In this document: positions 45,715 to 55,023 of the stretch, in pieces | How positions within the stretch are numbered: position 1 is the first letter of the stretch | Layout of the letters: each line of letters opens with the position of its first letter | DNA from: JAAFJT01 sp043744275 | GTDB lineage: Bacteria > Bacteroidota > Bacteroidia > Chitinophagales > Saprospiraceae | Length of the DNA stretch: 64,000 bases | NCBI GenBank assembly: GCA_043744275.1 | Contig: JAYTUY010000077.1 | Span: forward strand, 27,549-91,548 | Reading direction: 5' to 3' | Program-made: the position numbers and the translations under genes | The notes under the pieces: generated by a model | What the model saw: the letters and a program-made list of their open reading frames with translations, nothing else | Databases searched by the model: none | Told to the model about the DNA's origin: nothing

Positions 45715-45838
45715 AGTGAAGAGTGAAAAATGAAAAGTGAAAAATACCCCTCAGTATTTTTCACTTTTCGTTTTTCGTTTTTCGTTTTTCGTTTTTCACT
45801 CTTCACTTTTCACTTTTCGTTTTTCACTTTTCACTCTT
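45715..45838. repeat. Second GTGAAAA/TTTTCAC array with a central motif copy
   Basis: AGTGAAGAGTGAAAAATG, then AAAAGTGAAAAA, motif copy 45747 and TTTTTCACTTTTCGTTTTTC, with further TTTTTCG and TTTTCAC units up to 45838. It is built like the array 450 bases upstream, with the motif again at the turn of the inverted arms. Confidence 0.85.
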
Positions 45839-46411
45839 CTTATACCTTCCCCAAGAGAAGCCGAATTTGAGATTCACTTGACCATATAAGCCTGAAAAGT
45901 CTTCATTTTTATATTTTGCAAAATTGGAATCGCTCACGATGCGATAACCAATTTGGGCATCCACATGACACCAGCGGGCAACATTGATTTCAAAACCAGC
46001 TTGTGGGTGGATAGCAAATACACGGTCTTCCGTTGCTTCATCGGATGCTTTAATTTTACTTGAACCCAAAGCCACTGAAATAATAGGGTGAATGGCTTTG
46101 TAAGAAATAGGCGTATATCCAATGAGTAAGTTGTTGGACTTCATAGTAAATAAAGCATTGGTGTTCAGTCGTTGGTTATTAATTTGATAATGCAAACCGC
46201 CGACATAGAGTTTTTTGCCAAATTCTAAAGCCCATATTCCCCCATTGTATGCGCCTGATTGGTCTTTGTTGAATTTTCCATAATTATAAGACCAGCCGCC
46301 CCATGCGCCACTGAATCCCAAACCTGAATCGCCAATAACAGTTTCTTCCCGTTGAGCGAAAATACTTGTTGCACAGAGTGCGAATGTTGCAAGGATGATT
46401 AACTTTTTCAT
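45824..46411 (-). CDS. Outer-membrane beta-barrel protein (probable)
   Basis: I choose the start at 46411, which gives 195 residues with signal MKKLIILATFALCATSIFAQ; the longer frame begins before the signal. The rest alternates polar and hydrophobic residues, with GLGFSGAWGGWSYNYG, LEFGKKLYVGGLHYQINNQ and a C-terminal LKFGFSWGRYKK typical of small 8-stranded barrels. No specific family assigned. Its 3' end extends into the repeat array, so its last codons may come from the repeat. Confidence 0.7.
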   Translation of the reverse strand: MKKLIILATFALCATSIFAQREETVIGDSGLGFSGAWGGWSYNYGKFNKDQSGAYNGGIWALEFGKKLYVGGLHYQINNQRLNTNALFTMKSNNLLIGYTPISYKAIHPIISVALGSSKIKASDEATEDRVFAIHPQAGFEINVARWCHVDAQIGYRIVSDSNFAKYKNEDFSGLYGQVNLKFGFSWGRYKKSEK

Positions 46412-46601
46412 AATTGAATATGATTTTAAGAGTTTAAAAAAGAATTGAATGCCCAATTTTGTATTAAAATTATTCAAGTGGATAATTTTATTGTCTAAAT
46501 GGAAGACATTTTCGACTGTTTTTACCCCTATGGATAATCGTATTTTTTTGTTATAATCAAGAGACTATTTAATTTTGTGAATGGTTACAGGCATAAACAG
46601 C

Positions 46602-46636
46602 AAAAGGTCAAGGCTTAACAAAACCTTGACCCTTTT
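46602..46636. terminator. Hairpin downstream of the subtilisin gene
   Basis: AAGGTCAAGG (46604-46613) pairs with CCTTGACCCTT (46624-46634) and is flanked by A and T runs. It lies between the minus-strand protease gene (stop at 46769) and the start of the barrel protein gene. Confidence 0.65.
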
Positions 46637-46654
46637 TAACTATTTATTAATATT

Positions 46655-46768
46655 TCAGATTCCATTTCAGATTCCATTCCAGATTCCAAATTTCAAATTC
46701 CTATTTTGGAATCTGGAATCTGAAATCTGAAATCTGAAATCTGAAATCTGAAATCTGAAATCTGAAAT
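46655..46768. repeat. CAGATTCCATTT units followed by inverted ATCTGAA units
   Basis: TTTCAGATTCCA units (46655-46700) are followed by ATCTGAA heptamers (about nine copies, 46710-46768) that are the reverse complement. Another block of the self-complementary type seen at 6848, 14618 and 62749. It ends at the stop codon of the protease gene. Confidence 0.85.
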
Positions 46769-48454
46769 CTACTGTTTAACAATCTTTTTATTCATAAAAA
46801 CTGCTTCATTTTTTACATGAAGAAAATAAATGCCTTTTGGTTGAGCACTCATATCAATATCCATAAGTAATTGATTACCAATGCTTTGCACAGATTTTTT
46901 ATAAATAATTTGACCTGCAACATTGCTAATTTCTATATCAACTACCCCCCTCAGTATTTGAGTAGTTGAAAGCGTAAAAACAGCATTCGTAGGGTTTGGA
47001 AAGACTTGCAAAGCAGCAGACTCATCATTCAAATCCTTGACAGCCGTGCCAGCGGGCACAAGGTCGAGCGTTTTTTTAGCATTAATCCTGCCCCAACCGT
47101 AGTAATTATCGTAGCCCTTGATGTCTTGGGTCGCATCGCCTGTTTGGTCGTCGCAGCCTTTTTGCATAAAGTCTTTGATTTGAAAAGGTGTCAATGTTTT
47201 ATTTTTAGCAAGCATCAAAGAAGCCAAACCCGCTGCATGAGGCGTCGCTTGAGAAGTGCCGCCCCAATACGTACCGTAACTGGTGTTTGAATTAAAAGCC
47301 AACCCATAAATATAATTGCCAGGCGCACAAACGTCGATGTTGCTACCATAATTGCTGCCACTCGTCGAACTCCAAAAGAAAGGTTCAGTGCGTTTGCCAT
47401 CAGGATTAACAGAACCAACAGCGATGAGATTGCTAAATCCCGCTGGGAAATGTGGTGCGCCATCGTTTTCATTGCCCATACAAGCGACTACGATAACGCC
47501 TTTATTCCAAGCATAATTGACTGCCGCTTCAAGCGATGCAGAGTTAGAAGCCCCAACAAGCGACATATTTATCACTTTTGCACCGTTGTCCACAGCATAA
47601 TAGATGCCTGATTCCCACCATGAATAAAAACCTGAATTGCCGCTATTCAAGCCCTTGATTATCATCAACTTACATTGCCAATCCATGCCTGCAACGCCTA
47701 TCGTATTGTTACCTGTTGCACCGACAATGCCCGTAACATTCGAGCCATGCCCATGATCATCTGATGGATTATTGTCGCTATTGGCGAAGTCCCAACCTTG
47801 ACTATCGTCTATTTTACCATTGCCATCGTCATCCAGTCCGTTGTTAGCAATCTCCTTTGTATTTTGCCAAATGCGCCCTACTACTTCAGGATGGTCGAGC
47901 TTACAACCAGAGTCCAAAATGCAGACAATTACTGAGGGGTTGCCCGTGGTGATGTTCCAAGCGTCAACAGCTTTGATGTCATTCCCTGCCACGACTGTTC
48001 CGAGCGTAAAAGAGCCATCATTTTTCAAACCCCATTGACGATTAAATGTGCCATCGTTGGGCGTCGATTCTGGCGGACAAGCCTCCATGCCAGCTCCATG
48101 CCCAATAAAATCAGGCTCGACGTAATCAAATTTGCCTGTTTTGAGATAATCAGATACCGCTTTCCTAATATCAATTGGCTTTTTAAATTCCAAAATAATG
48201 CTTCTAACTTCACCACCACCTTTAATTAAGGTCATTTTATCGAAACCCAAATCAGCATTCAATCGGTCAATGTCCGCTATGCCAAATGAATTAAGGGAGG
48301 TACTTTCCCTTGTTTGAAGAGCCGTTTGATAGCTTTCTTTTAATTTAACAATCAAGCGATTGGTAGCAAAATCGCCTTCTAAAGATTGAGATGAAAGATG
48401 GAAAGAAAAGAAAAAAAGAATACAAGTAGTTGTGATTATAAATCGATTTTTCAT
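46769..48454 (-). CDS. Secreted subtilisin-family serine protease (S8) with T9SS type A sorting domain
   Basis: A 561-residue protease. Signal peptide (about residues 1-23), inhibitor-like propeptide (to about 130), catalytic domain with the triad Asp in VIVCILDSGC, His in DDHGHGSNVTGIVGA and Ser in GGTSQATPHAAGLASLM, and the C-terminal sorting domain FPNPTNAVFTLSTTQ to MNKKIVKQ. Exported by T9SS; likely an extracellular digestive protease. Motif copies encode NPSVIVCILD directly before the catalytic Asp (47932) and LRGVV inside the sorting domain (46947). Confidence 0.95.
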   Translation of the reverse strand: MKNRFIITTTCILFFFSFHLSSQSLEGDFATNRLIVKLKESYQTALQTRESTSLNSFGIADIDRLNADLGFDKMTLIKGGGEVRSIILEFKKPIDIRKAVSDYLKTGKFDYVEPDFIGHGAGMEACPPESTPNDGTFNRQWGLKNDGSFTLGTVVAGNDIKAVDAWNITTGNPSVIVCILDSGCKLDHPEVVGRIWQNTKEIANNGLDDDGNGKIDDSQGWDFANSDNNPSDDHGHGSNVTGIVGATGNNTIGVAGMDWQCKLMIIKGLNSGNSGFYSWWESGIYYAVDNGAKVINMSLVGASNSASLEAAVNYAWNKGVIVVACMGNENDGAPHFPAGFSNLIAVGSVNPDGKRTEPFFWSSTSGSNYGSNIDVCAPGNYIYGLAFNSNTSYGTYWGGTSQATPHAAGLASLMLAKNKTLTPFQIKDFMQKGCDDQTGDATQDIKGYDNYYGWGRINAKKTLDLVPAGTAVKDLNDESAALQVFPNPTNAVFTLSTTQILRGVVDIEISNVAGQIIYKKSVQSIGNQLLMDIDMSAQPKGIYFLHVKNEAVFMNKKIVKQ

Positions 48455-48587
48455 GCTTGGTTTTATAGTTTAAAATTTTAATAATAAATCTAAATATTTA
48501 AAATGATGCCAACAAAATTATAACCATTTTCTACCTACATTATGCACCTCTGGTGCACAACTCATCACTCATCACTCATCACTAAAA

Positions 48588-49280
48588 TTATTCATTAACA
48601 GCCGTAATAATATACTGATAATCCAAAGAGGTATCATCAGAAACGATTTGCTTGAAGCCCGCTTGTTTCAGTTCTTTTTCTACGACACTGAGGGGTACTT
48701 TAATGCTCACAGGCGGACCGACAGGAATATTTTTTTCCTTATAATCGACTATCAAAACTTTGCCGCCCTTTGCGATGCCCGCCCGCAGTAATTTCATATA
48801 ATCCACTCGGTTTTGTATGTACATATAGGTATTGACTATGATAACAGCATTGGCTTCTGCAGATTTGAGTCTGGGATTGTCGGTATCCACAAGTCGCGTT
48901 TCAAAACGCTCGCGCAACTGAGGGGATAGCTCCGTTTTCGCACTATCCATAAAAGTGATGAAGCGGCGGTCAATATCCAAAGCAAGCACCTTTTTAGCTT
49001 GGTTGACCATGCGGAAAGCGAAGAAACCCGTACCTGCACCCAAATCTACAACCGTCTGAGTACTCAAATCGCCAAGGCGCGTGATGACCATATCGGGCTT
49101 TTGCCAAATGAGACGGTCTTTACTTTCATAATCGGCTACGAGGTCATTGAAGCCGTTGTTTTTACTCGATTGCTTTTGATCACCACCTTGATAACCTCCT
49201 GGTTTTTCACGATTTTGATTACAAGCGACCGCTGTGAAAAGTATAGCAAGGATAAAAATGAATTGGACAATATATTTCAT
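48588..49280 (-). CDS. Lipoprotein with a class I SAM methyltransferase-type domain
   Basis: A 230-residue protein that combines a lipoprotein signal (MKYIVQFIFILAILFTAVAC, Cys20) with a Rossmann-type SAM-binding domain: VVDLGAGTGFFAFRMVNQAKKVLALDIDRRFI (about residues 77-108), then NAVIIVNTYMYI and GKVLIVDYKEKNIPVGPP. A methyltransferase exported to the periplasm has no SAM there, so either the signal acts as an inner-membrane anchor with an unusual topology or the domain has another ligand. Motif copies encode VPLSV (48688) and SPQL (48918). Confidence 0.85.
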   Translation of the reverse strand: MKYIVQFIFILAILFTAVACNQNREKPGGYQGGDQKQSSKNNGFNDLVADYESKDRLIWQKPDMVITRLGDLSTQTVVDLGAGTGFFAFRMVNQAKKVLALDIDRRFITFMDSAKTELSPQLRERFETRLVDTDNPRLKSAEANAVIIVNTYMYIQNRVDYMKLLRAGIAKGGKVLIVDYKEKNIPVGPPVSIKVPLSVVEKELKQAGFKQIVSDDTSLDYQYIITAVNE

Positions 49281-49465
49281 ACTTAATTAATAACAGATTG
49301 AAATGGAATGTAGGATTTGTCAGATTGTCATAATTTTAATAACTCAACGAAGCTATTAAATATTTTTCAAAGATAAGTTTCAAATTTGATATTTTAACTT
49401 AATACTCATTCTCCTTTAAGATAAATCATTATTTTTGAACTCGTTTGAAATTGGTTTATTAGAGC

Positions 49466-49550
49466 AAATTGTCCACAAGTCATTTTTTTATGTACTTTTG
49501 GACAGTTTGCTCATAGCCATTTGTCCATAAGTCAAAAAAAAGTATCTTTG
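49466..49550 (+). promoter_or_regulatory. Tandemly duplicated 52-bp promoter unit before a DUF234 ATPase
   Basis: Two repeats start near 49467 and 49519, each with TTGTCCA(C/T)AAGTCA. Each carries its own promoter: TTG (49469) then TACTTTTG (49492-49499), 20 bases apart; and TTTG (49520-49523) then TATCTTTG (49543-49550), 19 bases apart. Both fit the Bacteroidota pattern. The ATG at 49568 follows closely. Confidence 0.65.
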
Positions 49551-49567
49551 TGGCAAACTTGCTAAGT

Positions 49568-51001
49568 ATGAAAGAAATTCTTATCGGTAGAAAAGAAGAA
49601 ATAGCTTTATTAGAAAAAGTAAAAAATGCAGAAAAATCCGTTTTCGTAGCCGTTTATGGTAGAAGACGAGTTGGAAAGACTTTTTTAATCAGGAAAACTC
49701 TTGAAAATCAATTAACTTTTCAAGTAACTGGCATCGCTAATGCCACTTTAAAACATCAATTACTGAAATTTCATACAGCTTTGTTGAAATATTTTCCGAC
49801 AATAGAAGCCAATAAGCCTGCAAAAAATTGGTTTGAAGCATTTGAATTACTCATTCATTGTTTAGAAAGTTCGGATGATGACAGGAAAATTGTTTTTATA
49901 GATGAATTACCTTGGTTTGATACGCCACAATCTTATTTTATATCAGCACTTGAACATTTTTGGAACAGTTGGGCGAGCGAGCGGAGCGATGTCATGCTCG
50001 TTGTATGTGGTTCTGCGGCGTCTTGGATGATTGGTAATTTATTGAATAATCGAGGTGGTTTACACAATCGAATTACGCATCGAATCAATTTAGAACCATT
50101 CACATTGAATGAAACCGAAGCTTTTTTAAAGCAAAAAGCGGGTGTTTTTGACCGCTATCAAATTGCTCAACTTTATATGACTTTTGGCGGCATACCTTTT
50201 TATCTTGAACAAATTGAAACAGGAGAAAGTGTTACTCAAAATATTGACCGCTTGTGTTTTCGCCCCAATGCACCTTTGCGAAATGAATTTGAAAACTTGT
50301 ACGGTTCACTGTTTAAAAAATCGGAACGTCATATTGCTGTGATTGAAACATTGGTAAAAAAGTTAAAAGGTTTAAATAGAAATGAACTCGTCAAATTAGC
50401 AAAACTACCTATAGGTGGTGGTGCAACTAAGGTTTTAAAAGAATTGGAAGAAAGCAATTTTATTAGAAAGTATCGCGAATTTGGTAAAATTCAGAAAAAT
50501 ACTTTGTATCAATTAACCGACTTCTTTTCCATTTTTTACTTAAAATTCATGACTGACCACAGTTTTGAAGACAGAAATGCTTGGTTGAATGGATTGGACA
50601 ACCCTCAAATACGGGCTTGGAATGGCTTCGCCTTTGAAAGACTTTGCTTGACCCACACGGATTGTATTAAAAAAGCATTAGGCATTTCTGGTGTCCAAAC
50701 TCAAACAAGTGCTTGGCTCGGAGTTTCGGGCAATCAAAAGGCGCAGGTTGATTTAGTGATTGACCGCAGAGATAGGGTTATTAATTTGTGTGAAATGAAA
50801 TTTTCTATCAATAAATTTCAAATTAACAAGCAATATGCAGAGGAATTGCGAACCAAAATTGGTCTTTTTCGAGAAATAACCAATACCAATAAATCTGTCT
50901 ATCTGACTTTTATCACTACTTTCGGTCTCGAGCCAAATGAACATGCCGCCGCATTAGTGCAAAATTTTTTTACGATGGATATATTGTTTGAAGCTGTCTA
51001 A
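49568..51001 (+). CDS. AAA ATPase with C-terminal nuclease-like domain (DUF234 family)
   Basis: I start at the ATG 49568 (477 residues); the GTG at 49550 lies in the promoter element. The ATPase domain has Walker A GRRRVGKTF and Walker B IVFIDELPWFDTP, then the sensor-like VVCGSAASWMIGN. A winged-helix segment (LNRNELVKLAKLPIGGGATKVLKELEESNFIRKY) precedes the C-terminal DUF234, a PD-(D/E)xK-like fold with QVDLVIDRRDRVINLCEMKFS (D and E-x-K visible). Such proteins are widespread in archaea and Bacteroidota, often near mobile DNA. Role unknown. A paralogue faces it at 51740. Confidence 0.93.
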   Translation: MKEILIGRKEEIALLEKVKNAEKSVFVAVYGRRRVGKTFLIRKTLENQLTFQVTGIANATLKHQLLKFHTALLKYFPTIEANKPAKNWFEAFELLIHCLESSDDDRKIVFIDELPWFDTPQSYFISALEHFWNSWASERSDVMLVVCGSAASWMIGNLLNNRGGLHNRITHRINLEPFTLNETEAFLKQKAGVFDRYQIAQLYMTFGGIPFYLEQIETGESVTQNIDRLCFRPNAPLRNEFENLYGSLFKKSERHIAVIETLVKKLKGLNRNELVKLAKLPIGGGATKVLKELEESNFIRKYREFGKIQKNTLYQLTDFFSIFYLKFMTDHSFEDRNAWLNGLDNPQIRAWNGFAFERLCLTHTDCIKKALGISGVQTQTSAWLGVSGNQKAQVDLVIDRRDRVINLCEMKFSINKFQINKQYAEELRTKIGLFREITNTNKSVYLTFITTFGLEPNEHAAALVQNFFTMDILFEAV

Positions 51002-51053
51002 CATGTCAATACCCCCTCAGTCCTCCTAATTCCTAATTCCTAATTTATTCCTC

Positions 51054-51686
51054 ATGCCTTTACAAAATCGAGTTAATCCATTCAGTACCCTCATCTCTAC
51101 GCCTGAACGCGGTGCTTGGACAGGCAACAGAGGCGTCATCCACAACGAGCGTAAGGAAATTATTAAAAATCATGCTGTTAAATATTGGATAACCTGTGTT
51201 TTAAAGTATAAAAATGCTCAACGAAGCGTCATGACGCCCAATCGTTGGACAGAATTGTTCTTTTTAGATGAAGCGACAGCATTTGCAGCAGGGCATCGCC
51301 CCTGTGGATTTTGCCGCCATGCAGATTTTAAGCGGTTTAAAGAGCTTTGGTTAAAAGTCAATGGCGAGCAATATGACTTGACAAATAAAACTAAAATGGA
51401 CATCATCGACGCCATTATTCATGAAGAAAGATTGGATAAAAATGGTGTGCAAAAGACTTTTAAATCAACATTAAACGCCTTACCCGATGGTACTTTTATA
51501 AAACTCACCGATATGAACAAAGCCTATTTATGGTATCAGCAAAATCTCTACGAATGGTCTTTTAATGGCTACAAAAAGGTTTCCCCCTTTGATGAAAACC
51601 AAGAAGTGACTGTTTTGACACCCCTCAGTTATGTGGCTGTTTTTAAGGCGGGATATGTGCCAGAGGTTCATTTTTCGGCATTATAA
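51054..51686 (+). CDS. Conserved protein of unknown function with a CxxC finger
   Basis: A 210-residue soluble protein of a widespread but uncharacterised family. It has the motif ERGAWTGNRGVIHN (about residues 18-31), the WTELFFLDEATAFAAGHRPCGFCRHADFKRFKELW block (about 61-96) whose CGFC may bind metal, then charged helices and a beta-rich C-terminus. It lies between the two ATPase genes that face each other; any link is inference. Motif copy 51621 encodes TPLSYVAV. Confidence 0.7.
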   Translation: MPLQNRVNPFSTLISTPERGAWTGNRGVIHNERKEIIKNHAVKYWITCVLKYKNAQRSVMTPNRWTELFFLDEATAFAAGHRPCGFCRHADFKRFKELWLKVNGEQYDLTNKTKMDIIDAIIHEERLDKNGVQKTFKSTLNALPDGTFIKLTDMNKAYLWYQQNLYEWSFNGYKKVSPFDENQEVTVLTPLSYVAVFKAGYVPEVHFSAL

Positions 51687-51739
51687 ATCAGTCACATCAG
51701 TGTTCCATTGTATGTATTATAGCAACAAGTCTATTAAAA

Positions 51740-53155
51740 TCAAAACAAACAATCCATATCCAATTGATTGGTAATAAGACCCAAATAATGCATATTTTTT
51801 TCACACCCAAAAGTCGTTATCATAATTGGGAAAATGGATTTACGCCGTTTTAGTTGCCCTTGAAGATAAAATATTTTTTTACGAATAATATCTGCTTCCG
51901 TTTTGGTAAGTGTATAGACATCATTTGAAAATTTTATCTCGCATAAATTTAATGCATTATCGGCACGGTCTATCAGCATATCAATTTGGGCAGTCATTTT
52001 GCCCGCATCGTCTTTGACATTAAGATAACTTGTTGTGGTTTGAATACCACTTATGCCAAGCGCTTTGACGATTTCTTTTTTATGAAGATGACACAACCAT
52101 TCAAAAGCAAGACCACACCATGTTTTGTAGGCATTACTATTCATGTGGCTCATCCAATTTGATATTTTCCGATTACTAATAAAATTTAAATAAAAACGAG
52201 AATAAAAATCTGCCAATATATACTTTCCATTATTAGCGTTTTTACCATAAGGTATCATATATTGAACATAACCTGTGGTTATCAATTCATCTAATATCTT
52301 AGTTGCGCCACCCGAATTAGCAATTTTTGCTTGCTTCAAAAGTTCTATTCTCTCCATCCCATAAGGACGTTTGACCAATGCTTTGACAATTCGGAGATGG
52401 GCTTCTGGTTTGTAAAAAATGGAGGTATAAAGGTTCTCAAACTCATCTTTCAACATGCCGCCTTCTGCAAAACAGAGCCTTTCTATACATTGTGCTGCAC
52501 TTTCCCCCACCTTTACTTCATTCAAATAAAAAGGTACACCTCCGAAAGCCATATAAATCAAGGTGATTTCGTAACGAGTGAGTGTGATATTTTTACTTCT
52601 GAAAAAAGATTCTGTTTCTGCTAATTTGAAAGGTTCAAGCCATATTCGTTTTGTTACTCGATTGTGAAGCCCGCCAGTGTCATTATAGACTTTATTGACA
52701 ATCCAAGATGTAGATGAGCCTGCAATTACCACAATAATATTTTTTTCCCAAGCAGCCCAAGAATTCCAAAAATGTGCAAAAATTTGTAAAAACCCTGATT
52801 TTGGTGTATCAATCCAAGGCAATTCATCAAAAAAAATCACTTTCTTTTTAGATGTTTCTACGGTTTCAACATAATCTCTCAATATGGCAAAGGCTTCTAA
52901 CCAGCCGTCCGGTGTACTGATAATTCTTTTTGTTCTGATACTTAATTCGTTGGCAAAAGCACGTAATTGTGATTTAACAGGCTGGCTTTGTACGCCTGTC
53001 ATATAGAAGCAAATATCTTCTTTAAAAAAAGAATTGATGAGAAATGTTTTTCCAATTCTCCTTCTTCCTGTTAAGGCTATAAATTCTGATTGATTGGAAT
53101 TTTGAGCTTCTTTAAAAATCTCAATTTCCTGATTTCTCCCTATAATTATTTCCAT
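51740..53155 (-). CDS. AAA ATPase with C-terminal nuclease-like domain (DUF234 family), second copy
   Basis: I choose the ATG at 53155 (471 residues, starts MEIIIGRNQEIEIF); the ORF extends seven codons upstream into a repeat. It matches the 49568 protein along its length: Walker A GRRRIGKTFL, Walker B VIFFDELPWIDTP, GSSTSWIVNK, winged-helix GMERIELLKQAKIANSGGATKILDEL, and DUF234 with QIDMLIDRADNALNLCEIKFS. The two genes converge on the gene at 51054. No motif copy in this gene. Three 53-bp repeats precede it. Confidence 0.93.
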   Translation of the reverse strand: MEIIIGRNQEIEIFKEAQNSNQSEFIALTGRRRIGKTFLINSFFKEDICFYMTGVQSQPVKSQLRAFANELSIRTKRIISTPDGWLEAFAILRDYVETVETSKKKVIFFDELPWIDTPKSGFLQIFAHFWNSWAAWEKNIIVVIAGSSTSWIVNKVYNDTGGLHNRVTKRIWLEPFKLAETESFFRSKNITLTRYEITLIYMAFGGVPFYLNEVKVGESAAQCIERLCFAEGGMLKDEFENLYTSIFYKPEAHLRIVKALVKRPYGMERIELLKQAKIANSGGATKILDELITTGYVQYMIPYGKNANNGKYILADFYSRFYLNFISNRKISNWMSHMNSNAYKTWCGLAFEWLCHLHKKEIVKALGISGIQTTTSYLNVKDDAGKMTAQIDMLIDRADNALNLCEIKFSNDVYTLTKTEADIIRKKIFYLQGQLKRRKSIFPIMITTFGCEKNMHYLGLITNQLDMDCLF

Positions 53156-53168
53156 GATTCGACTTAAA

Positions 53169-53327
53169 TTTAACAAAATTAAGCATTTAAGTCAAAATGA
53201 AAAATTATTATTCAGCTTAAATTGAATTAAATAAGTCATTTAAGTCGAAAGATAAAATCATTAGTCAGCTTAAACTTGAAAAAATTAATCATTTAAGTCG
53301 AGTTATAAAATTATTATTGAACTTAAA
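53169..53327. repeat. Three imperfect 53-bp tandem repeats upstream of the second ATPase
   Basis: Units at 53169-53221, 53222-53274 and 53275-53327 each contain CATTTAAGTC in the middle and end in (A/G)CTTAAA. A partial fourth (GACTTAAA) touches the start codon side. The unit nearest the gene contains, on the minus strand, TAATTTTG (53174-53181), a -7 match 18 bases from the ATG. The layout is typical of operator repeats; autoregulation is inference. Confidence 0.75.
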
Positions 53328-53345
53328 CTCAAATAATTATTGGCA

Positions 53346-54875
53346 TCACAATTTCACCAAATCCGCCATAAATGTCTCCAATCGTTTCCGAATCTCAGTC
53401 TGTGAACACGTGAAATTATTCAAGATAATAGAGAAAACAATCAAACGTCCATCCATTGTCGTCGCATATCCACTATAAGCGCGCACTCTCGTAATCGTAC
53501 CGCTTTTAGCTCTAATTTTACCAATGGCGAAAGGATATTTTTTAAACATACCCTTCATCGTGCCAGTCAATCCTGATTCGGGCAATGACTGATAAAATGA
53601 TGTAAACCATTGATTATCAAGGGATATTGTTCTCAACATACTCGCTATTTGAAATGGTGTAATGCCATTGCGCGGTGAAAGTCCTGAACCATCCTGCATA
53701 AACAACCCCTCAGTATTAATGCCCTGCGATTGCCAAAAACGCTTAATCAAAACCGTTCCTGAATCATTAATTCCTTCACCATAACTTTTTAAAGCGATGG
53801 TGCGAAGGATGCTTTCGCAATAAAGATTCACGCTTTCAAGATTCGCATGTTCTACTATTTTTGATAATTTAGGCGATTTCCAAGTGAAGAATGTTTTGCG
53901 CGGATTAAGTATATATTTCTTTTGTTCAAGCCACAATTGAGTGGTTGCAGAATCCACCACTTCAATCCCTTTTTCAATCAAAGTTCGACGCAAATGCCAA
54001 GCTGCAAAATAGGGTGGATCGGGCACTGCACCACTAATTTTAAAATATCGGCTGCCTGCTGGAATTGTTCCTCGCACGATGCCCACTTTCGAATATGGAG
54101 AAGTATAAATATAGGCATCATCCGAGCCGCCAGCCGTAGAATTCACTTCATTATACATTGTGAAGTCGGGAACATGTGGATTGAAGCCTTCTACTGAGGG
54201 GGGGCTTCCTGCCATCGAATTTTGTGCGAAAACTAACTCATACAGGTTTTCATTCATGTTTAAACCGCTGGGTCCTGCGCCATAATAATTGCCTAAATCT
54301 TCCCAAAGCCAAGTAGGTGTAGCAGTGTTTTTTTCAAAAGCTGTACCATCGCCGATGATTTTACCTTTTATTTTATTAATACCTAACTCCTTGATTTTGA
54401 ACACTATAGAATCTAAAACAACTTGCATACTCAATAAGCTGTCCATCATCGAACTGCCAAACGTCGGGTCGCCATAGCCTTTGATGATGATATTGCCTGT
54501 CAAAACAGAGTCCTTTATATAGCCATCGTATTGCAAATCAGTTTTATAAGTAAAATCACTGCCGAGTATTTTCAAACCCGCCGCCGTGCTCACTATTTTC
54601 ATATTCGATGCTGGAATCAAACTCATATTGGCATTATAAGAGCCGAGCATTTCGCCCGTCCGAGCATCCATCACGCAGATGCCCGCTTGACCTGCCCGAA
54701 GCACGGTGTCCTTAATAATGCGTTGAATCGCATTATCCATCGTGAATTTTTGAGCTGATACTGAGGGGGTAGTGATGAAGTTGAAAAACAGAAAAAGAAT
54801 GTGAAAAGAAAATATAATTTTGAAGTTTCCATTCCTAATTTCTCTGAGTGCTTGTTTTAAATGATAGAGATTCAT
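53346..54875 (-). CDS. D-alanyl-D-alanine carboxypeptidase/endopeptidase (PBP4, DacB family)
   Basis: A 509-residue periplasmic peptidoglycan hydrolase. After an N-terminal hydrophobic signal region come the penicillin-binding motifs: SNMK (SxxK, in LIPASNMKIVSTAAGL, catalytic serine), SVN (in NLESVNLYCESIL) and KSGT (in IRAKSGTITRVRAYSGYA). The insertion between SxxK and SxN fits the class C PBP type (DacB). It cuts D-Ala peptide ends and cross-links. Motif copies encode TTPSV (54761), SPPSVEG (54194) and NTEGL (53706). Confidence 0.95.
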   Translation of the reverse strand: MNLYHLKQALREIRNGNFKIIFSFHILFLFFNFITTPSVSAQKFTMDNAIQRIIKDTVLRAGQAGICVMDARTGEMLGSYNANMSLIPASNMKIVSTAAGLKILGSDFTYKTDLQYDGYIKDSVLTGNIIIKGYGDPTFGSSMMDSLLSMQVVLDSIVFKIKELGINKIKGKIIGDGTAFEKNTATPTWLWEDLGNYYGAGPSGLNMNENLYELVFAQNSMAGSPPSVEGFNPHVPDFTMYNEVNSTAGGSDDAYIYTSPYSKVGIVRGTIPAGSRYFKISGAVPDPPYFAAWHLRRTLIEKGIEVVDSATTQLWLEQKKYILNPRKTFFTWKSPKLSKIVEHANLESVNLYCESILRTIALKSYGEGINDSGTVLIKRFWQSQGINTEGLFMQDGSGLSPRNGITPFQIASMLRTISLDNQWFTSFYQSLPESGLTGTMKGMFKKYPFAIGKIRAKSGTITRVRAYSGYATTMDGRLIVFSIILNNFTCSQTEIRKRLETFMADLVKL

Positions 54876-55023
54876 AGCATTATTTTTTATTTAAATATTT
54901 TACATTTTTTCTTTCAAAGATATATTTTTAAAGGCTAAAAGTAAATAGTCTGTAAGAATTAATATTCGTTTAATTGAAATTAGGGAAAATTCATTATTAA
55001 ATGATTAATTTTGTTAAAAAAAT

